Positions 38,802-52,759 are shown, counted from the first letter of the stretch. The stretch is 64,000 nt of DNA from Calliopsis andreniformis (GCF_051401765.1 NW_027480468.1:186001-250000); one strand, 5' to 3'. Translations and numbers: made by a program. The notes: generated by a model not told the origin, from the sequence alone.

Positions 38802-39690
38802 CAATCCTCAAGCTTCAAACCTAAATCCTCAATCCTCAATCACCAATCCTCAATCTTCAATCCTCGATACTCAATCTTCAATCCTCAACCCTCAATCCTC
38901 AATCCTCAATCACCAATCCTCAATCCTGAATCCTCAATCCTCAATCGTCAATCTTCAATCCTCAATCCTCAATCCTAAATCCTCAGTCCCCAAACCTCAA
39001 TCCTCAATCTTCAATCCTCAATTCTCAATCATCAATCCTCAATCCTCAATACTCAATCCGCAATCCTCAATCCTCAACCGTCAGCCTTCAATCCTCAATA
39101 CTCAATCTTCAATCCTCAATCCTCAATCCTCAATCCTCAATCCTCAACCTTCAATCCTCAATACCCAATCCTCAATCTTGAATCCTCAATACCCAGGCCT
39201 CAATCTTCAATCCTCAATCCTCAGTCCTCAATTCTCAATCCTCAATCCTCAGACCTCAGTCCTCAAACCTCAATCCTCAACCCTCAGCCCTCATCCTCAA
39301 CCCTCAATCCTCAATCTTCAATCCTCAATCCTCAATCCTTAATACCCAATCTTCAATCCTCAATCCTCAGTCCTCAAACCACAATTCTGAAACCTCAATC
39401 CTGAATCCTCAACCTTCAATCCTCAATCCCCAATCCTAAATCTTCAATCCTCAATCCTCAATCCTCAATCCTCAATCCTCAATCTTCAATCCTCAATACT
39501 CAATATTCAATCCTCTATCCTCAATCCTCAATCCTCAATCCTCAATCCTCAATCCTCAATCCTCAATTTTCAATCCTCAATACTCAATCTGCAATCCTCA
39601 ATCCTCAATACCTCAATCCTCAATCATCAGCCCTCAAACATCAATTCCGAATCCTCAATCCTGAATCCTCAATCTTCGGCACTCAGTCCT

Positions 39691-39830
39691 CAACAATCAG
39701 TTGTCAATCCTCAATCCTCAATAGAATATCCCCAGTTCAGAGTTTTCAATACGCAATACTCAATCTACAATCGTCAAATCTCAATGCACAAACATCAATT
39801 CTCATCACTCAAGCCTCAACACTCAGTCCC
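39691..39830 (+). repeat. Anchor 31, subfamily A
   Basis: Private changes CAATCTACAATCG and AAATCTCAATGCAC. Confidence 0.88.
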
Positions 39831-40698
39831 AAATCCGCAACATTCAATCCTCAATCCTCAATCACCAATCCTCAATCTTCAATCCTCAATACTCAATCTT
39901 CAATCCTCAACCCTCAATCCTCAATCCTCAATCACCAATCCTCAATCCTGAATCCTCAATCCTCAATCGTCAACCTTCAATCCTCAATCCTCAATCCTAA
40001 ATCCTCAGTCCCCAAACCTCAATCCTCAATCTTCAATCCTCAATTCTCAATCTTCAATCCTCAATCCTCAATACTCAATCCGCAATCCTCAATCCTCAAC
40101 CGTCAGCCTTCAATCCTCAATACTCAATCTTCAATCCTCAATCCTCAATCCTCAATCCTCAACCTTCAATCCTCAATACCCAATCCTCAATCTTGAATCC
40201 TCAATACCCAGGCCTCAATCTTCAATCCTCAATCCTCAGTCCTCAATTCTCAATCCTCAATCCTCAGCCCTCAGTCCTCAAACCTCAATCCTCAACCCTC
40301 AGCCCTCATCCTCAACCCTCAATCCTCAATCTTCAACCCTCAATCCTCAATCCTCAATACCCAATCTTCAATCCTCAATCCTCAGTCCTCAAACCACAAT
40401 TCTGAAACCTCAATCCTGAATCCTCAATCTTCAATCCTCAATCCCCAATCCTAAATCTTCAATCCTCAATCCTCAATCCTCAATCCTCAATCCTCAATCT
40501 TCAATCCTCAATACTCAATAATCAATCCTCTATCCTCAATCCTCAATCCTCAATCCTCAATCCTCAATCCTCAATTTTCAATCCTCAATACTCAATCTGC
40601 AATCCTCAATCCTCAATACCTCAATCCTCAATCATCAGCCCTCAAACATCAATTCCGAATCCTCAATCCTGAATCCTCAATCTTCGGCACTCAGTCCT

Positions 40699-40838
40699 CA
40701 ACAATCAGTTGTCAATCCTCAATCCTCAATAGAATATCCCCAGTTCAGAGTTTTCAATACGCAATACTCAATCTGCAATCGTCAAATCTCTATGCAGAAA
40801 CATCAATTCTCATCACTCAAGCCTCAACACTCAGTCCC
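40699..40838 (+). repeat. Anchor 32, subfamily A
   Basis: Carries the TATGCAGAAAC form. Confidence 0.88.
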
Positions 40839-41749
40839 AAATCCGCAACATTCAATCCTCAATCCTCAATCCTCAATCCTCAATCCTCAATCATCAATAC
40901 TCAATCTTCAATCCTCAATCCTCAATCCTCAATCCTCAATCTTCATTCCTCAATCCTCAATCCTCAATCCTCAATCCTCATTCTTCAATCATCTGTACCG
41001 AATACTCAATCTTCAATCCTGAATTCTCAATCCTCAATCCTCAGTCCTCAGTCCTCAAACCTCAATCCTCAACCCTCAGCCCTCATCCTCAATCCTCAAT
41101 CCTCAATCCCTCAATCCTCTATCTTCAATCCTCAATACTCAAACTTCAATCCTCAATCCTCAATCCTCAATCCTAAATCCTCAGTCCCCAAACCTCAATC
41201 CTCAATCTTCAATGCTCAATTCTCAATCTTCAATCCTCAATCCTCAATACCCAGTCCTCAATCTTCAACCCTCAATCCTCAGTCCTCAATTCTCAATCCT
41301 CAATCCTCAGTCCTCAGTCCTCAATCCTCAATCCTCAACCCTCTAGCCCTCATCCTCAACCCTCAATCCTCAATCTTCAATCCTCAATCCTCAATCCTCA
41401 ATACCCAATCTTCAATCCTCAATCCTCAGTCCTCAAACCACAATTCTGAAACCTCAATCCTGAATCCTCAATCTTCAATCCTCAATCCCCAATCCTAAAT
41501 CTTCAATCCTCAATCCTCAATCCTCAATCCTCAATCCTCAATCCTCAATCTTCAATCCTCAATACTCAATATTCAATCCTCTATCCTCAATCCTCAATCC
41601 TCAATCCTCAATCCTCAATCCTCAATTTTCAATCCTCAATACTCAATTTGCAATCCTCAATCCTCAATACCTCAATCCTCAATCATCAGCCCTCAAACAT
41701 CAATTGCGAATCCTCAATCCTGAATCCTCAATCTTCGGCACTCAGTCCT

Positions 41750-41889
41750 CAACAATCAGTTGTCAATCCTCAATCCTCAATAGAATATCCCCAGTTCAGA
41801 GTTTTCAATACGCAATACTCAATCTGCAATCGTCAAATCTCTATGCACAAACATCAATTCTCATCACTCAAGCCTCAACACTCAGTCCC
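41750..41889 (+). repeat. Anchor 33, subfamily A
   Basis: Preceded by CATCAATTGCGAATCC, where other A copies have CATCAATTCCGAATCC. Confidence 0.88.
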
Positions 41890-42771
41890 AAATCCGCAAC
41901 ATTCAATCCTCAATCCTCAATCCTCAATCCTCAATCCTCAATCTTCAATCCTCAATACTCAATCTTCAATCCTCAATCCTCAATCCTTAATCCTCAATCT
42001 TCATTCCTCAATCCTCAATCCTCAATCCTCAATCCTCATTCTTCAATCCTCAATAACCAGTACTCAATCTTCAATCCTCAATCCTCAATCCTCAATTCTC
42101 GATCCTCAATCCTCAATCCTCAATCGTCAATTCTCAATCCTCAATCCTCAGTCCTCAGTCCTCAATACACAATCTTCAATCCTCAGTCTTCAATCCTCAA
42201 TCCTCAATCCCCATTCCTCAATACTCAATACCCAGTCCTCAATCTTCAATCCTCAATCCTCAATCCTCAATTCTCAATCCTCAATCCGCAGTGCTCAGTC
42301 CTCAACCCTCAATCCTCAACCCTCAGCCCTCATCCTCAATCCTCAAACCTCAATCTTCAATCCTCAATCCTCAATCCTCAATACCCAATCTTCAATCCTC
42401 AATCCTCAGTCCTCAAACCACAATTCTGAAACCTCAATCCTGTATCCTCAATCTTCAATCCTCAATCCCCAATCCTCAGTCTTCAATCCTCAATCTTCAA
42501 ACCTCAATCCTCAATCCACAATCTTCAATCCTCAATACTCAATATTCAGTCCTCTATCCTCAATCCTCAATCCTCAATCCTCAATCCTCAATCCTCAATT
42601 TTCAATCTTCAATACTCAATCTCCAATCCTCAATCCTCAATACCTTAATCCTCAATTCTCATTCTTCAATCCTCAGTACCGAAGCCACAATCTTCAATCC
42701 TGAATCCTCAATCCGCAGTTCTCAATCCTGAATCCTCAATCCTGAATCCTCAACCTTCAGCCCTCAGTCCT

Positions 42772-42911
42772 CAACAATCAGTTGTCAATCCCCAATCCTC
42801 AATAGAATATCCTCAATTCACAGCTTTCAATACTCATTACTCAATCTGCAATCTTCAGATCTCTATCCACAAACATCAATTCTCATCACTCAACACTCAA
42901 TACTCAGTCCC
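42772..42911 (+). repeat. Anchor 34, subfamily B
   Basis: Right-half B form, preceded by CAACCTTCAG. Confidence 0.88.
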
Positions 42912-43793
42912 CAATCCTCAAGCTTCAAACCTAAATCCTCAATCCTCAATCACCAATCCTCAATCTTCAATCCTCGATACTCAATCTTCAATCCTCAACC
43001 CTCAATCCTCAATCCTCAATCACCAATCCTCAATCCTGAATCCTCAATCCTCAATCGTCAATCTTCAATCCTCAATCCTCAATCCTAAATCCTCAGTCCC
43101 CAAACCTCAATCCTCAATCTTCAATCCTCAATTCTCAATCTTCAATCCTCAATCCTCAATAATCAATCCGCAATCCTCAATCCTCAACCGTCAGCCTTCA
43201 ATCCTCAATACTCAATCTTCAATCCTCAATCCTCAATCCTCAATCCTCAATCCTCAACCTTCAATCCTCAATACCCAATCCTCAATCTTGAATCCTCAAT
43301 ACCCAGGCCTCAATCTTCAATCCTCAATCCTCAGTCCTCAATTCTCAATCCTCAATCCTCAGCCCTCTGTCCTCAAACCTCAATCCTCAACCCTCAGCCC
43401 TCATCCTCAACCCTCAATCCTCAATCTTCAATCCTCAATCCTCAATCCTCAATACCCAATCTTCAATCCTCAATCCTCAGTCCTCAAACCACAATTCTGA
43501 AACCTCAATCCTGAATCCTCAATCTTCAATCCTCAATCCCCAATCCTAAATCTTCAATCCTCAATCCTCAATCCTCAATCCTCAATCCTCAATCTTCAAT
43601 CCTCAATACTCAATATTCAATCCTCTATCCTCAATCCTCAATCCTCAATCCTAAATCCTCAATCCTCAATTTTCAATCCTCAATACTCAATCTGCAATCC
43701 TCAATCCTCAATACCTCAATCCTCAATCATCAGCCCTCAAACATCAATTCCGAATCCTCAATCCTGAATCCTCAATCTTCGGCACTCAGTCCT

Positions 43794-43933
43794 CAACAAT
43801 CAGTTGTCAATCCTCAATCCTCAATAGAATATCCCCAGTTCAGAGTTTTCAATACGCAATACTCAATCTGCAATCGTCAAATCTCTATGCACAAACATCA
43901 ATTCTCATCACTCAAGCCTCAACACTCAGTCCC
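43794..43933 (+). repeat. Anchor 35, subfamily A
   Basis: Last anchor of the regular 1 kb array; the next is 2,452 bases away. Confidence 0.88.
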
Positions 43934-46245
43934 AAATCCGCAACATTCAATCCTCAATCCTCAATCCTCAATCCTCAATCCTCAATCCTCAATCTTCAAT
44001 CCTCAATACTCAATCTTCAATTCTCAATCCTCAATCCTCAATCCTCAATCTTCATTCCTCAATCCTCAATCCTCAATCCTCAATCCTCATTCTTCAATCA
44101 TCTGTACCGAATACTCAATCTTCAATCCTGAATTCTCAATCCTCAATCCTCAGTCCTCAGTCCTCAAACCTCAATCCTCAACCCTCAGCCCTCATCCTCA
44201 ATCCTCAATCCTCAATCCTCAATCCTCTATCTTCAATCCTCAATACTCAAACTTCAATCCTCAATCCTCAATCCTCAATCCTAAATCCTCAGTCCCCAAA
44301 CCTCAATCCTCAATCTTCAATCCTCAATTCTCAATCTTCAATCCTCAATCCTCAATACTCAATCCTCAATCCTCAATCCTCAATCGTCAGCCTTCAATCC
44401 TCAATACTCAAGCTTCAATCCTCAATCCTCAATCCTCAATCCTCAATCCTCAATCTTCAATCCTCAATACCCAATCCTCAATCTTGAATCCTCAATCCTC
44501 AATCCTCAATTCTCAATCCTCAATCCTCAATCCTCAGCCCTCAGACCTCAAACCTCAATCCTCGACCCTCAGCCCTCATCCTCAATGCTCAATCCTCAAT
44601 CCTCAATCCTCAATCTTCAATCCTCAATACTCAATCTTCAATCCTCAATCCTCGATACTCAATCTTCAATCCTCAATCCTCAATCCTCAATCCCCAATCC
44701 TCATTCTTCGATCCTCAATCCTCAATCCTCAATCCTCAATCTTCAATCCTCAATACTCAATCTTCAATCCTCAATACTCAATATTCAATCCTCAGTCCTC
44801 AATCCTCGATCCTCAATCCTCAATCCTCAATCGTCTATCTCAAATCCTGAATACTCAATCTTCAATCCTCAATACTCGATACTCAATCCTCAATCCTCAT
44901 TCTTCAATCCTCAACACCCAATCCTCAATCTTCAATACTAAATCCTCAATCCTGAATTCTCAATCCTCAATCTTCAGTCCTCACTCCTCAAACCTCAATC
45001 CTCAACCCTCAGCCCTCATCCTCAATCCTCAATCCTCAATCCTCAATCCTCAATCTTCAATCCTCAATACTCAAACTTCAATCCACAATCCTCAATCCTC
45101 AATCCTCAATCCTCAATCCTCAATCGTCAGTCTTCAATCCTCAATACTCAATCTTCAATCCTCAATCCTCAATCCTCAATCCTCAATACTCAATCTTCAA
45201 TCCTCAGTAACCAATACTCAATCTTCAATCCTCAATCCTCAATCCTCAATTCTCGATCCTCAACCCTCAATCCTGAATCGTCAATTCTCAATCCTCAATC
45301 CTCAGTCCTCAGTCCTCAATACACAATCTTCAATCCTCAATCTTCAATCCTCAATCATCAATCCCCATTCCTCAATCCTCAATACCCAGTCCTCAATCTT
45401 CAATCCTCAATCCTCAGTCCTCAATTCTCAATCCTCAATCCTCAGCCCTCAGTCCTCAAACCTCAATCCTCAACCCTCAGCCCTCATCCTCAACCCTCAA
45501 CCCTCAATCTTCAATCTTCATTCCTCAATCCTCAATCCTCAATCCTCAATCCTCATTCTTCAATCATCTGTACCGAATACTCAATCTTCAATCCTGAATT
45601 CTCAATCCTCAATCCTCAGTCCTCAGTCCTCAAACCTCAATCCTCAACCCTCAGCCCTCATCCTCAATCCTCAATCCTCAATCCTCAATCCTCTATCTTC
45701 AATCCTCAATACTCAAACTTCAATCCTCAATCCACAATCCTGAATCCTAAATCCTCAGTCCCCAAACCTCAATCCTCAATCTTCAATCCTCAATTCTCAA
45801 TCTTCAATCCTCAATCCTCAATACTCAATCCTCAATCCTCAATCCTCAATCGTCAGCCTTCAATCCTCAATACTCAAGCTTCAATCCTCAATCCTCAATC
45901 CTCAATCCTCAATCCTCAGCCCTCAATGTTCAATCCGCAATAACTAATCCTCAAACTTCAATCCTCAATCCGCAATCCTCAATCCTCAATCCTCAATCCT
46001 CAATCCTAAGCCCTCAAACCTCAATCCTGAATCCTCAATTCTCAATCCTCAATCCTCAGTCCTCAGTCCTCAACCCTCAATCCTCAACCCTCAGCCCTCA
46101 TCCTCAATCCTCAATCCTCAATTTTCAATCCTCAATACTCAATCTGCAATCCTCAATCCTCAATACCTCAATCCTCAATCATCAGCCCTCAAACATCAAT
46201 TCCGAATCCTCAATCCTGAATCCTCAATCTTCGGCACTCAGTCCT

Positions 46246-46385
46246 CAACAATCAGTTGTCAATCCTCAATCCTCAATAGAATATCCCCAGTTCAGAGTTT
46301 TCAATACGCAATGCTCAATCTGCAATCGTCAAATCTCTATGCACAAACATCAATTCTCATCACTCAAGCCTCAACACTCAGTCCC
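46246..46385 (+). repeat. Anchor 36, subfamily A
   Basis: Has ACGCAATGCTC where others have ACGCAATACTC; the change is kept in its 10 kb partner, anchor 43. Confidence 0.88.
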
Positions 46386-47049
46386 AAATCCGCAACATTC
46401 AATCCTCAATCCTCAATCCTCAATCCTCAATCCTCAATCTTCAATCCTCAATACTCAATCTTCAATCCTCAATCCTCAATCCTCAATCCTCAATCTTCAT
46501 TCCTCAATCCTCAATCCTCAATCCTCAATCCTCATTCTTCAATCATCTGTACCGAATACTCAATCTTCAATCCTGAATTCTCAATCCTCAATCCTCAGTC
46601 CTCAGTCCTCAAACCTCAATCCTCAACCCTCAGCCCTCATCCTCAATCCTCAATCCTCAATCCTCAATCCTCTATCTTCAATCCTCAATACTCAAACTTC
46701 AATCCTCAATCCACAATCCTGAATCCTAAATCCTCAGTCCCCAAACCTCAATCCTCAATCTTCAATCCTCAATTCTCAATCTTCAATCCTCAATCCTCAA
46801 TACTCAATCCTCAATCCTCAATCCTCAATCGTCAGCCTTCAATCCTCAATACTCAAGCTTCAATCCTCAATCCTCAATCCTCAATCCTCAATCCTCAGCC
46901 CTCAATGTTCAATCCGCAATAACTAATCCTCAAACTTCAATCCTCAATCCGCAATCCTCAATCCTCAATCCTCAATCCTCAATCCTAAGCCCTCAAACCT
47001 CAATCCTGAATCCTCAATCCTGAATCCGCAATCTTCAGCCCTCAGTCCT

Positions 47050-47189
47050 CAACAATCAGTTGTCAATCCTCCATCCTCAATAGAATATCATCAATTCACA
47101 GCTTTCAATACTCAATACTCAACCTGCAATCTTCAAATCTCTATCCACAAACATCAATTCTCATCACTCAACCCTCAACGCTCAGTCCC
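47050..47189 (+). repeat. Anchor 37, subfamily C
   Basis: C form with CAACCTGCAATC and the ordinary CAGTCCC end, unlike anchors 14 and 21. It shows that central-mosaic sequence was carried into the right half. Confidence 0.88.
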
Positions 47190-49327
47190 CAATCCTCAAT
47201 CTTCAATCCTCAATCCTCAACACTCAGACCCCAATCCTCAATCTTCAATCCTCAATACTCAATCTTCAATCCTCAATACTCAATCGTCAGTCTTCAATCT
47301 TCAATACTCAATCTTCAATTCTCAATCCTCAATCCTCAATCCTCATTCTTCAATCCTCAATACCCAATCCTCAATCTTCAATCGTCAATCCTCAATCCTC
47401 AATTCTCAATCCTCAATCCTCAGTCCTCAGTCCTCAAACCTCAATCCTCAACCCTCAGCCCTCATCCTCAATCCTCAATCCTCAATCCTCAATCCTCAAT
47501 CCTCAATCGTCAGTCTTCAATCCTCAATACTCAATCTTCAATCTTCAATCCTCAATCCTCAATCCTCAATCCTCAATCCTCGATCTTCAATCCTCAATAC
47601 CCAAACCTCAATCTTCAATCCTCAATCCTCAATCCTCAATCCTCAATTCTCGATCCTCAATTCTCAATCCTCAATCCTCAATTCTCAATCCTCAATCCTC
47701 AGTCTTCAGTCCTCAATACACAATCTTCAGTCCTCAATCCTCAATCCTCAATCCTCAATCCTCATTCTTCAATCCTCAATACCCAATCTTCAATCTTCAA
47801 TCCTCAATCCTCAATCCTCAATCCTCAATTCTCAACCCTCAATCCTCAGTCCTCAGTCCTCAAACCTCAATCCTCAACCCTCAGCCCTCATCCTCAATCC
47901 TCAATCCTCAATTCTCAATCCTCAATCCTCAATCCTCTGTCCTCAAACCTCAATCCTCAACCCTCAGCCCTCATCGTCAATCCTCAATACTCAATCCTCA
48001 ATCGTCAGCCTTCAATCCTCAATACTCAATCTTCAATCCTCAATCCTCAATCCTCAATCCTCAATCCTCATTCTTCAATCCTCAATACCCAATCCTCAAT
48101 CTTCAATCCTCAACCCTCAATCCTCAATTCTCAATCCTCAATCCTCAGTCCTCAGTCCTCAAACCTCAATCCTCAACACTCAGCCCTCATCCTCAATCCT
48201 CAATCCTCAATCCTCAATCCTCAATCCTCAATCTTCAATCCTCAATACTCAATCTTCAATCCTCAATCCTCAATCCTCAATCCTCAACCTTCATTCCTTA
48301 ATCCTCAATCCTCAATACTCAATCCTCATTCTTCAATCATCTGTACCGAATACTCAATCTTCAATCCTGAATTCTCAATCATCAATCCTCAGTCCTCAGT
48401 CCTCAAACCTCAATCCTCAACCCTCAGCCCTCATCGTCAATCCTCAATCCTCAATCCTCAATCCTCAATCTTCAATCCTCAATACTCAAAACTTCAATCC
48501 TCAATCCTCAATCCTCAATCCTCAATCCTCATTCCTCAATCGTCGGTCTTCAATCCTCAATACTCAATCTTCAATCCTCAATCCTCAATCCTCAATCCTC
48601 AATACTCAATCTTCAATCCTCAATAACCAGTACTCAATCTTCAATCCTCAATCCTCAATCCTCAGTTCTCGATCCTCAATCCTCAATCCTCAATCGTCAA
48701 TTCTCAATCCTCAATCCTCAGTCCACAGTCCTCAATACACAATCTTCAATCCTCAATCTTCAATCCTCAACCCTCAATCCCCATTCCTCAATCCTCAATA
48801 CCCAGTCCTCAATCCTCAATCCTCAATTCTCAACCCTCAATCCGCAGACCTCAGTCCTCAACCCTCAATCCTCAACCCTCAGCCCTCATCCACAATCCTC
48901 AAACCTCAATCTTCAATCCTCAATCCTCAATCCTCAATACCCAATCTTCAATCCTCAATCCTCAGTCCTCAAACCACAATTCTGAAACCTCAATCCTGAA
49001 TCCTCAATCTTCAATCCTCAATCCCCAATCCTCAGTCTTCAATCCTCAATCTTCAATCCTCAATCCTCAATCCACAATCTTCAATCCTCAATACTCAATA
49101 TTCAGTCCTCAATCCTCAATCCTCAATCCTCAATCCTCAATCCTCAATCCTCAATTTTCAATCTTCAATACTCAATCTCCAATCCTCAATCCTCAATACC
49201 TTAATCCTCAATTCTCATTCTTCAATCCTCAGTACCGAATCCACAATCTTCAATCCTGAATCCTCAATCCTCAGTTCTCAATCCTGAATCCTCAATCCTG
49301 AATCCTCAAGCTTCAGCCCTCAGTCCT

Positions 49328-49467
49328 CAACAATCAGTTGTCAATCCCCAATCCTCAATAGAATATCCTCAATTCACAGTTTTCAATACTCATTACTCAA
49401 TCTGCAATCTTCAGATCTCTATCCACAAACATCAATTCTCATCACTTAACACTCAATACTCAGTCCC
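49328..49467 (+). repeat. Anchor 38, subfamily B
   Basis: Mixed B form: CACAGTTTTC as in the left half, CAATCTGC as in the right half. Private CATCACTTAACAC. Confidence 0.88.
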
Positions 49468-50075
49468 CAATCCTCAAGCTTCAAACCTAAATCCTCAATC
49501 CTCAATCATCAATCCTCAATCTTCAATCCTCAATACTCAATCTTCAATCCTCAACCCTCAATCCTCAATCCTCAATCACCAATCCTCAATCCTGAAACCT
49601 CAATCCTCAATCGTCAATCTTCAATCCTCAATCCTCAATCCTAAATCCTCAGTCCCCAAACCTCAATCCTCAATCTTCAATCCTCAATTCTCAATCTTCA
49701 ATCCTCAATCCTCAATACTCAATCCGCAATCCTCAATCCTCAACCGTCAGCCTTCAATCCTCAATACTCAATCTTCAATCCTCAATCCTCAATCCTCAAT
49801 CCTCAATCCTCAACCTTCAATCCTCAATACCCAATCCTCAATCTTGAATCCTCAATCCTCAATCCTCAATTCTCAATCCTCAATCCTCAATCCTCAGCCC
49901 TCAGACCTCAGTCCTCAATCCTCGACCCTCAGCCCTCATCCTCAATGCTCAATCCTCAATCCTCAACCCTCAATCTTCAATCCTCAATACTCAATCTTCA
50001 ATCCTCAATCCTCAGTCCTCAAACATCAATTCCGAATCCTCAATCCTGAATCCTCAATCTTCGGCACTCAGTCCT

Positions 50076-50215
50076 CAACAATCAGTTGTCAATCCTCAAT
50101 CCTCAATAGAATATCCCCAGTTCAGGGTTTTCAATACGCAATACTCAATCTGCAATCGTCAAATCTCTATGCACAAACATCAATTCTCATCACTCAAGCC
50201 TCAACACTCAGTCCC
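50076..50215 (+). repeat. Anchor 39, subfamily A
   Basis: Has TTCAGGGTTTTC where others have TTCAGAGTTTTC, and CCGCAACCTTC after the end; both are kept in anchor 46. Confidence 0.88.
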
Positions 50216-50691
50216 AAATCCGCAACCTTCAATCCTCAATCCTCAATCCTCAATCCTCAATCCTCAATCCTCAATCATCAATCTTCAATCCTCAATACTC
50301 AATCTTCTATCCTCAATCCTCAATCCTCAATCCTCAATCCTCAATCCTCAATATTCAATCCTCGATCCTCAATCCACAATCCTCAGTACCAAATCCTCAA
50401 TCTTCAATCCTCAATCCTCAACCCTCAATCTTCAATCCTCGATACTCAATCTTCAATCCTCAATCCTCAATCCTCAATACTCAATCCTCATTCTTCGATC
50501 CTCAATACCCAATCCTCAATCTTCAATCCTCAATCCTCAATCCTCAATCCTCAATCCTCAATCCTCAACCGTCAATGTTCAATCCGCAACACCCAATCCT
50601 CAATCTTCAAACCTCAATCCTCAATCCTCAATCCTCAAACCTCAATCCTGAATCCTCAATACTGAATCCTCAATCTTCAGCCCTCAGTCCT

Positions 50692-50831
50692 CAACAATCA
50701 GTTGTCAATCCTCAATCCTCAATAGAATATCCCCAGTTCAGAGTTTTCAATACGCAATACTCAATCTGCAATCGTCAAATCTCTATGCACAAACATCAGT
50801 TCTCATCACTCAAGCCTCAACACTCAGTCCC
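50692..50831 (+). repeat. Anchor 40, subfamily A with B-type left flank
   Basis: The left flank reads CTTCAGCCCTC as in B and C, but the interior is A. A recombinant boundary at the anchor start is the simplest reading. It has ACATCAGTTCTC. Confidence 0.88.
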
Positions 50832-52619
50832 AAATCCGCAACATTCAATCCTCAATCCTCAATCCTCAATCCTCAATCCTCAATCCTCAATCTTCAATCC
50901 TCAATACTCAATCTTCAATCATCTGTACCGAATACTCAATCTTCAATCCTGAATTCTCAATCCTCAATCCTCAGTCCTCAGTCCTCAAACCTCAATCCTC
51001 AATCTTCAATCCTCAATCTTGAATCCTCAATCCTCAATCCTCAATTCTCAATCCTCAATCCTCAATCCTCAGCCCTCAGACCTCAAACCTCAATCCTCGA
51101 CCCTCAGCCCTCATCCTCAATGCTCAATCCTCAATCCTCAATCCTCAATCTTCAATCCTCAATACTCAATCTTCAATCCTCAATCCTCGATACTCAATCT
51201 TCAATCCTCAATCCTCAATCCTCAATCCCCAATCCTCATTCTTCGATCCTCAATCCTCAATCCTCAATCCTCAATCTTCAATCCTCAATACTCAATCTTC
51301 AATCCTCAATACTCAATATTCAATCCTCAGTCCTCAATCCTCGATCCTCAATCCTCAATCCTCAATCGTCTATCTCAAATCCTGAATACTCAATCTTCAA
51401 TCCTCAATACTCGATACTCAATCCTCAATCCTCATTCTTCAATCCTCAACACCCAATCCTCAATCTTCAATCCTAAATCCTCAATCCTGAATTCTCAATC
51501 CTCAATCTTCAGTCCTCAGTCCTCAAACCTCAATCCTCAACCCTCAGCCCTCATCCTCAATCCTCAATCCTCAATCCTCAATCCTCAATCTTCAATCCTC
51601 AATACTCAAACTTCAATCCACAATCCTCAATCCTCAATCCTCAATCCTCAATCCTCATCGTCAGTCTTCAATCCTCAATACTCAATCTTCAATCCTCAAT
51701 CCTCAATCCTCAATCCTCAGTACTCAATCTTCAATCCTCAGTAACCAATACTCAATCTTCAATCCTCAATCCTCAATCCTCAATTCTCGATCCTCAACCC
51801 TCAATCCTGAATCGTCAATTCTCAATCCTCAATCCTCAGTCCTCAGTCCTCAATACACAATCTTCAATCCTCAATCTTCAATCCTCAATCATCAATCCCC
51901 ATTCCTCAATCCTCAATACCCAGTCCTCAATCTTCAATCCTCAATCCTCAGTCCTCAATTCTCAATCCTCAATCCTCAGTCCTCAGTCCTCAAACCTCAA
52001 TCCTCAACCCTCAGCCCTCATCCTCAACCCTCAATCCTCAATCTTCAATCCTCAATCCTCAATCCTCAATACCCAATCTTCAATCCTCAATCCTCAGTCC
52101 TCAAACCACAATTCTGAAACCTCAATCCTGAATCCTCAATCTTCAATCCTCAATCCCCAGTCCTCAATTCTCAATCCTCAATCCTCAGCCCTCAGTCCTC
52201 AAACCTCAATCCTCAACCCTTAGCCCTCATCCTCAACCCTCAATCCTCAATCTTCAATCCTCAATCCTCAATCCTCAATACCCAATCTTCAATCCTCAAT
52301 CCTCAGTCCTCAAACCACAATTCTGAAACCTCAATCCTGAATCCTCAATCTTCAATCCTCAATCCCCAATCCTAAATCTTCAATCCTCAATCCTCAATCC
52401 TCAATCCTCAATCCTCAATCTTCAATCCTCAATACTCAATATTCAATCCTCTATCCTCAATCCTCAATCCTCAATCCTCAATCCTCAATCCTCAATTTTC
52501 AATCCTCAATACTCAATCTGCAATCCTCAATCCTCAATACCTCAATCCTCAATCATCAGCCCTCAAACATCAATTCCGAATCCTCAATCCTGAATCCTCA
52601 ATCTTCGGCACTCAGTCCT

Positions 52620-52759
52620 CAACAATCAGTTGTCAATCCTCAATCCTCAATAGAATATCCCCAGTTCAGAGTTTTCAATACGCAATACTCAATCTGCAAT
52701 CGTCAAATCTCTATGCAGAAACATCAATTCTCATCACTCAAGCCTCAACACTCAGTCCC
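52620..52759 (+). repeat. Anchor 41, subfamily A
   Basis: TATGCAGAAAC form; counterpart of anchor 27 at offset 17,869. Confidence 0.88.

Larger units (their letters stand above)
31510..45090 (+). repeat. Roughly 1 kb higher-order array, A and B anchors
   Basis: Eleven anchors at 32707, 33729, 34751, 36681, 37654, 38662, 39691, 40699, 41750, 42772 and 43794, in the order A B A A A B A A A B A. Spacings are 1,022, 1,022, 1,930, 973, 1,008, 1,029, 1,008, 1,051, 1,022 and 1,022, so one anchor appears missing between 34,751 and 36,681. The 31,510-32,276 part repeats the segment at 16,969. The part from about 44.1 kb repeats anchor-less unit sequence. Units are highly similar, with long identical runs. 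Confidence 0.85.

Noticed and set aside
43887..45743. Candidate protein-coding gene of 618 codons, and dozens of smaller ones on the + strand
   Set aside because: The peptide is the heptamer translated (S-I-L-N-P-Q-S and variants), the same in all frames. Starts are chance ATG or TTG from point changes, indels do not respect codons, and no known domain, signal peptide or splice structure is visible.
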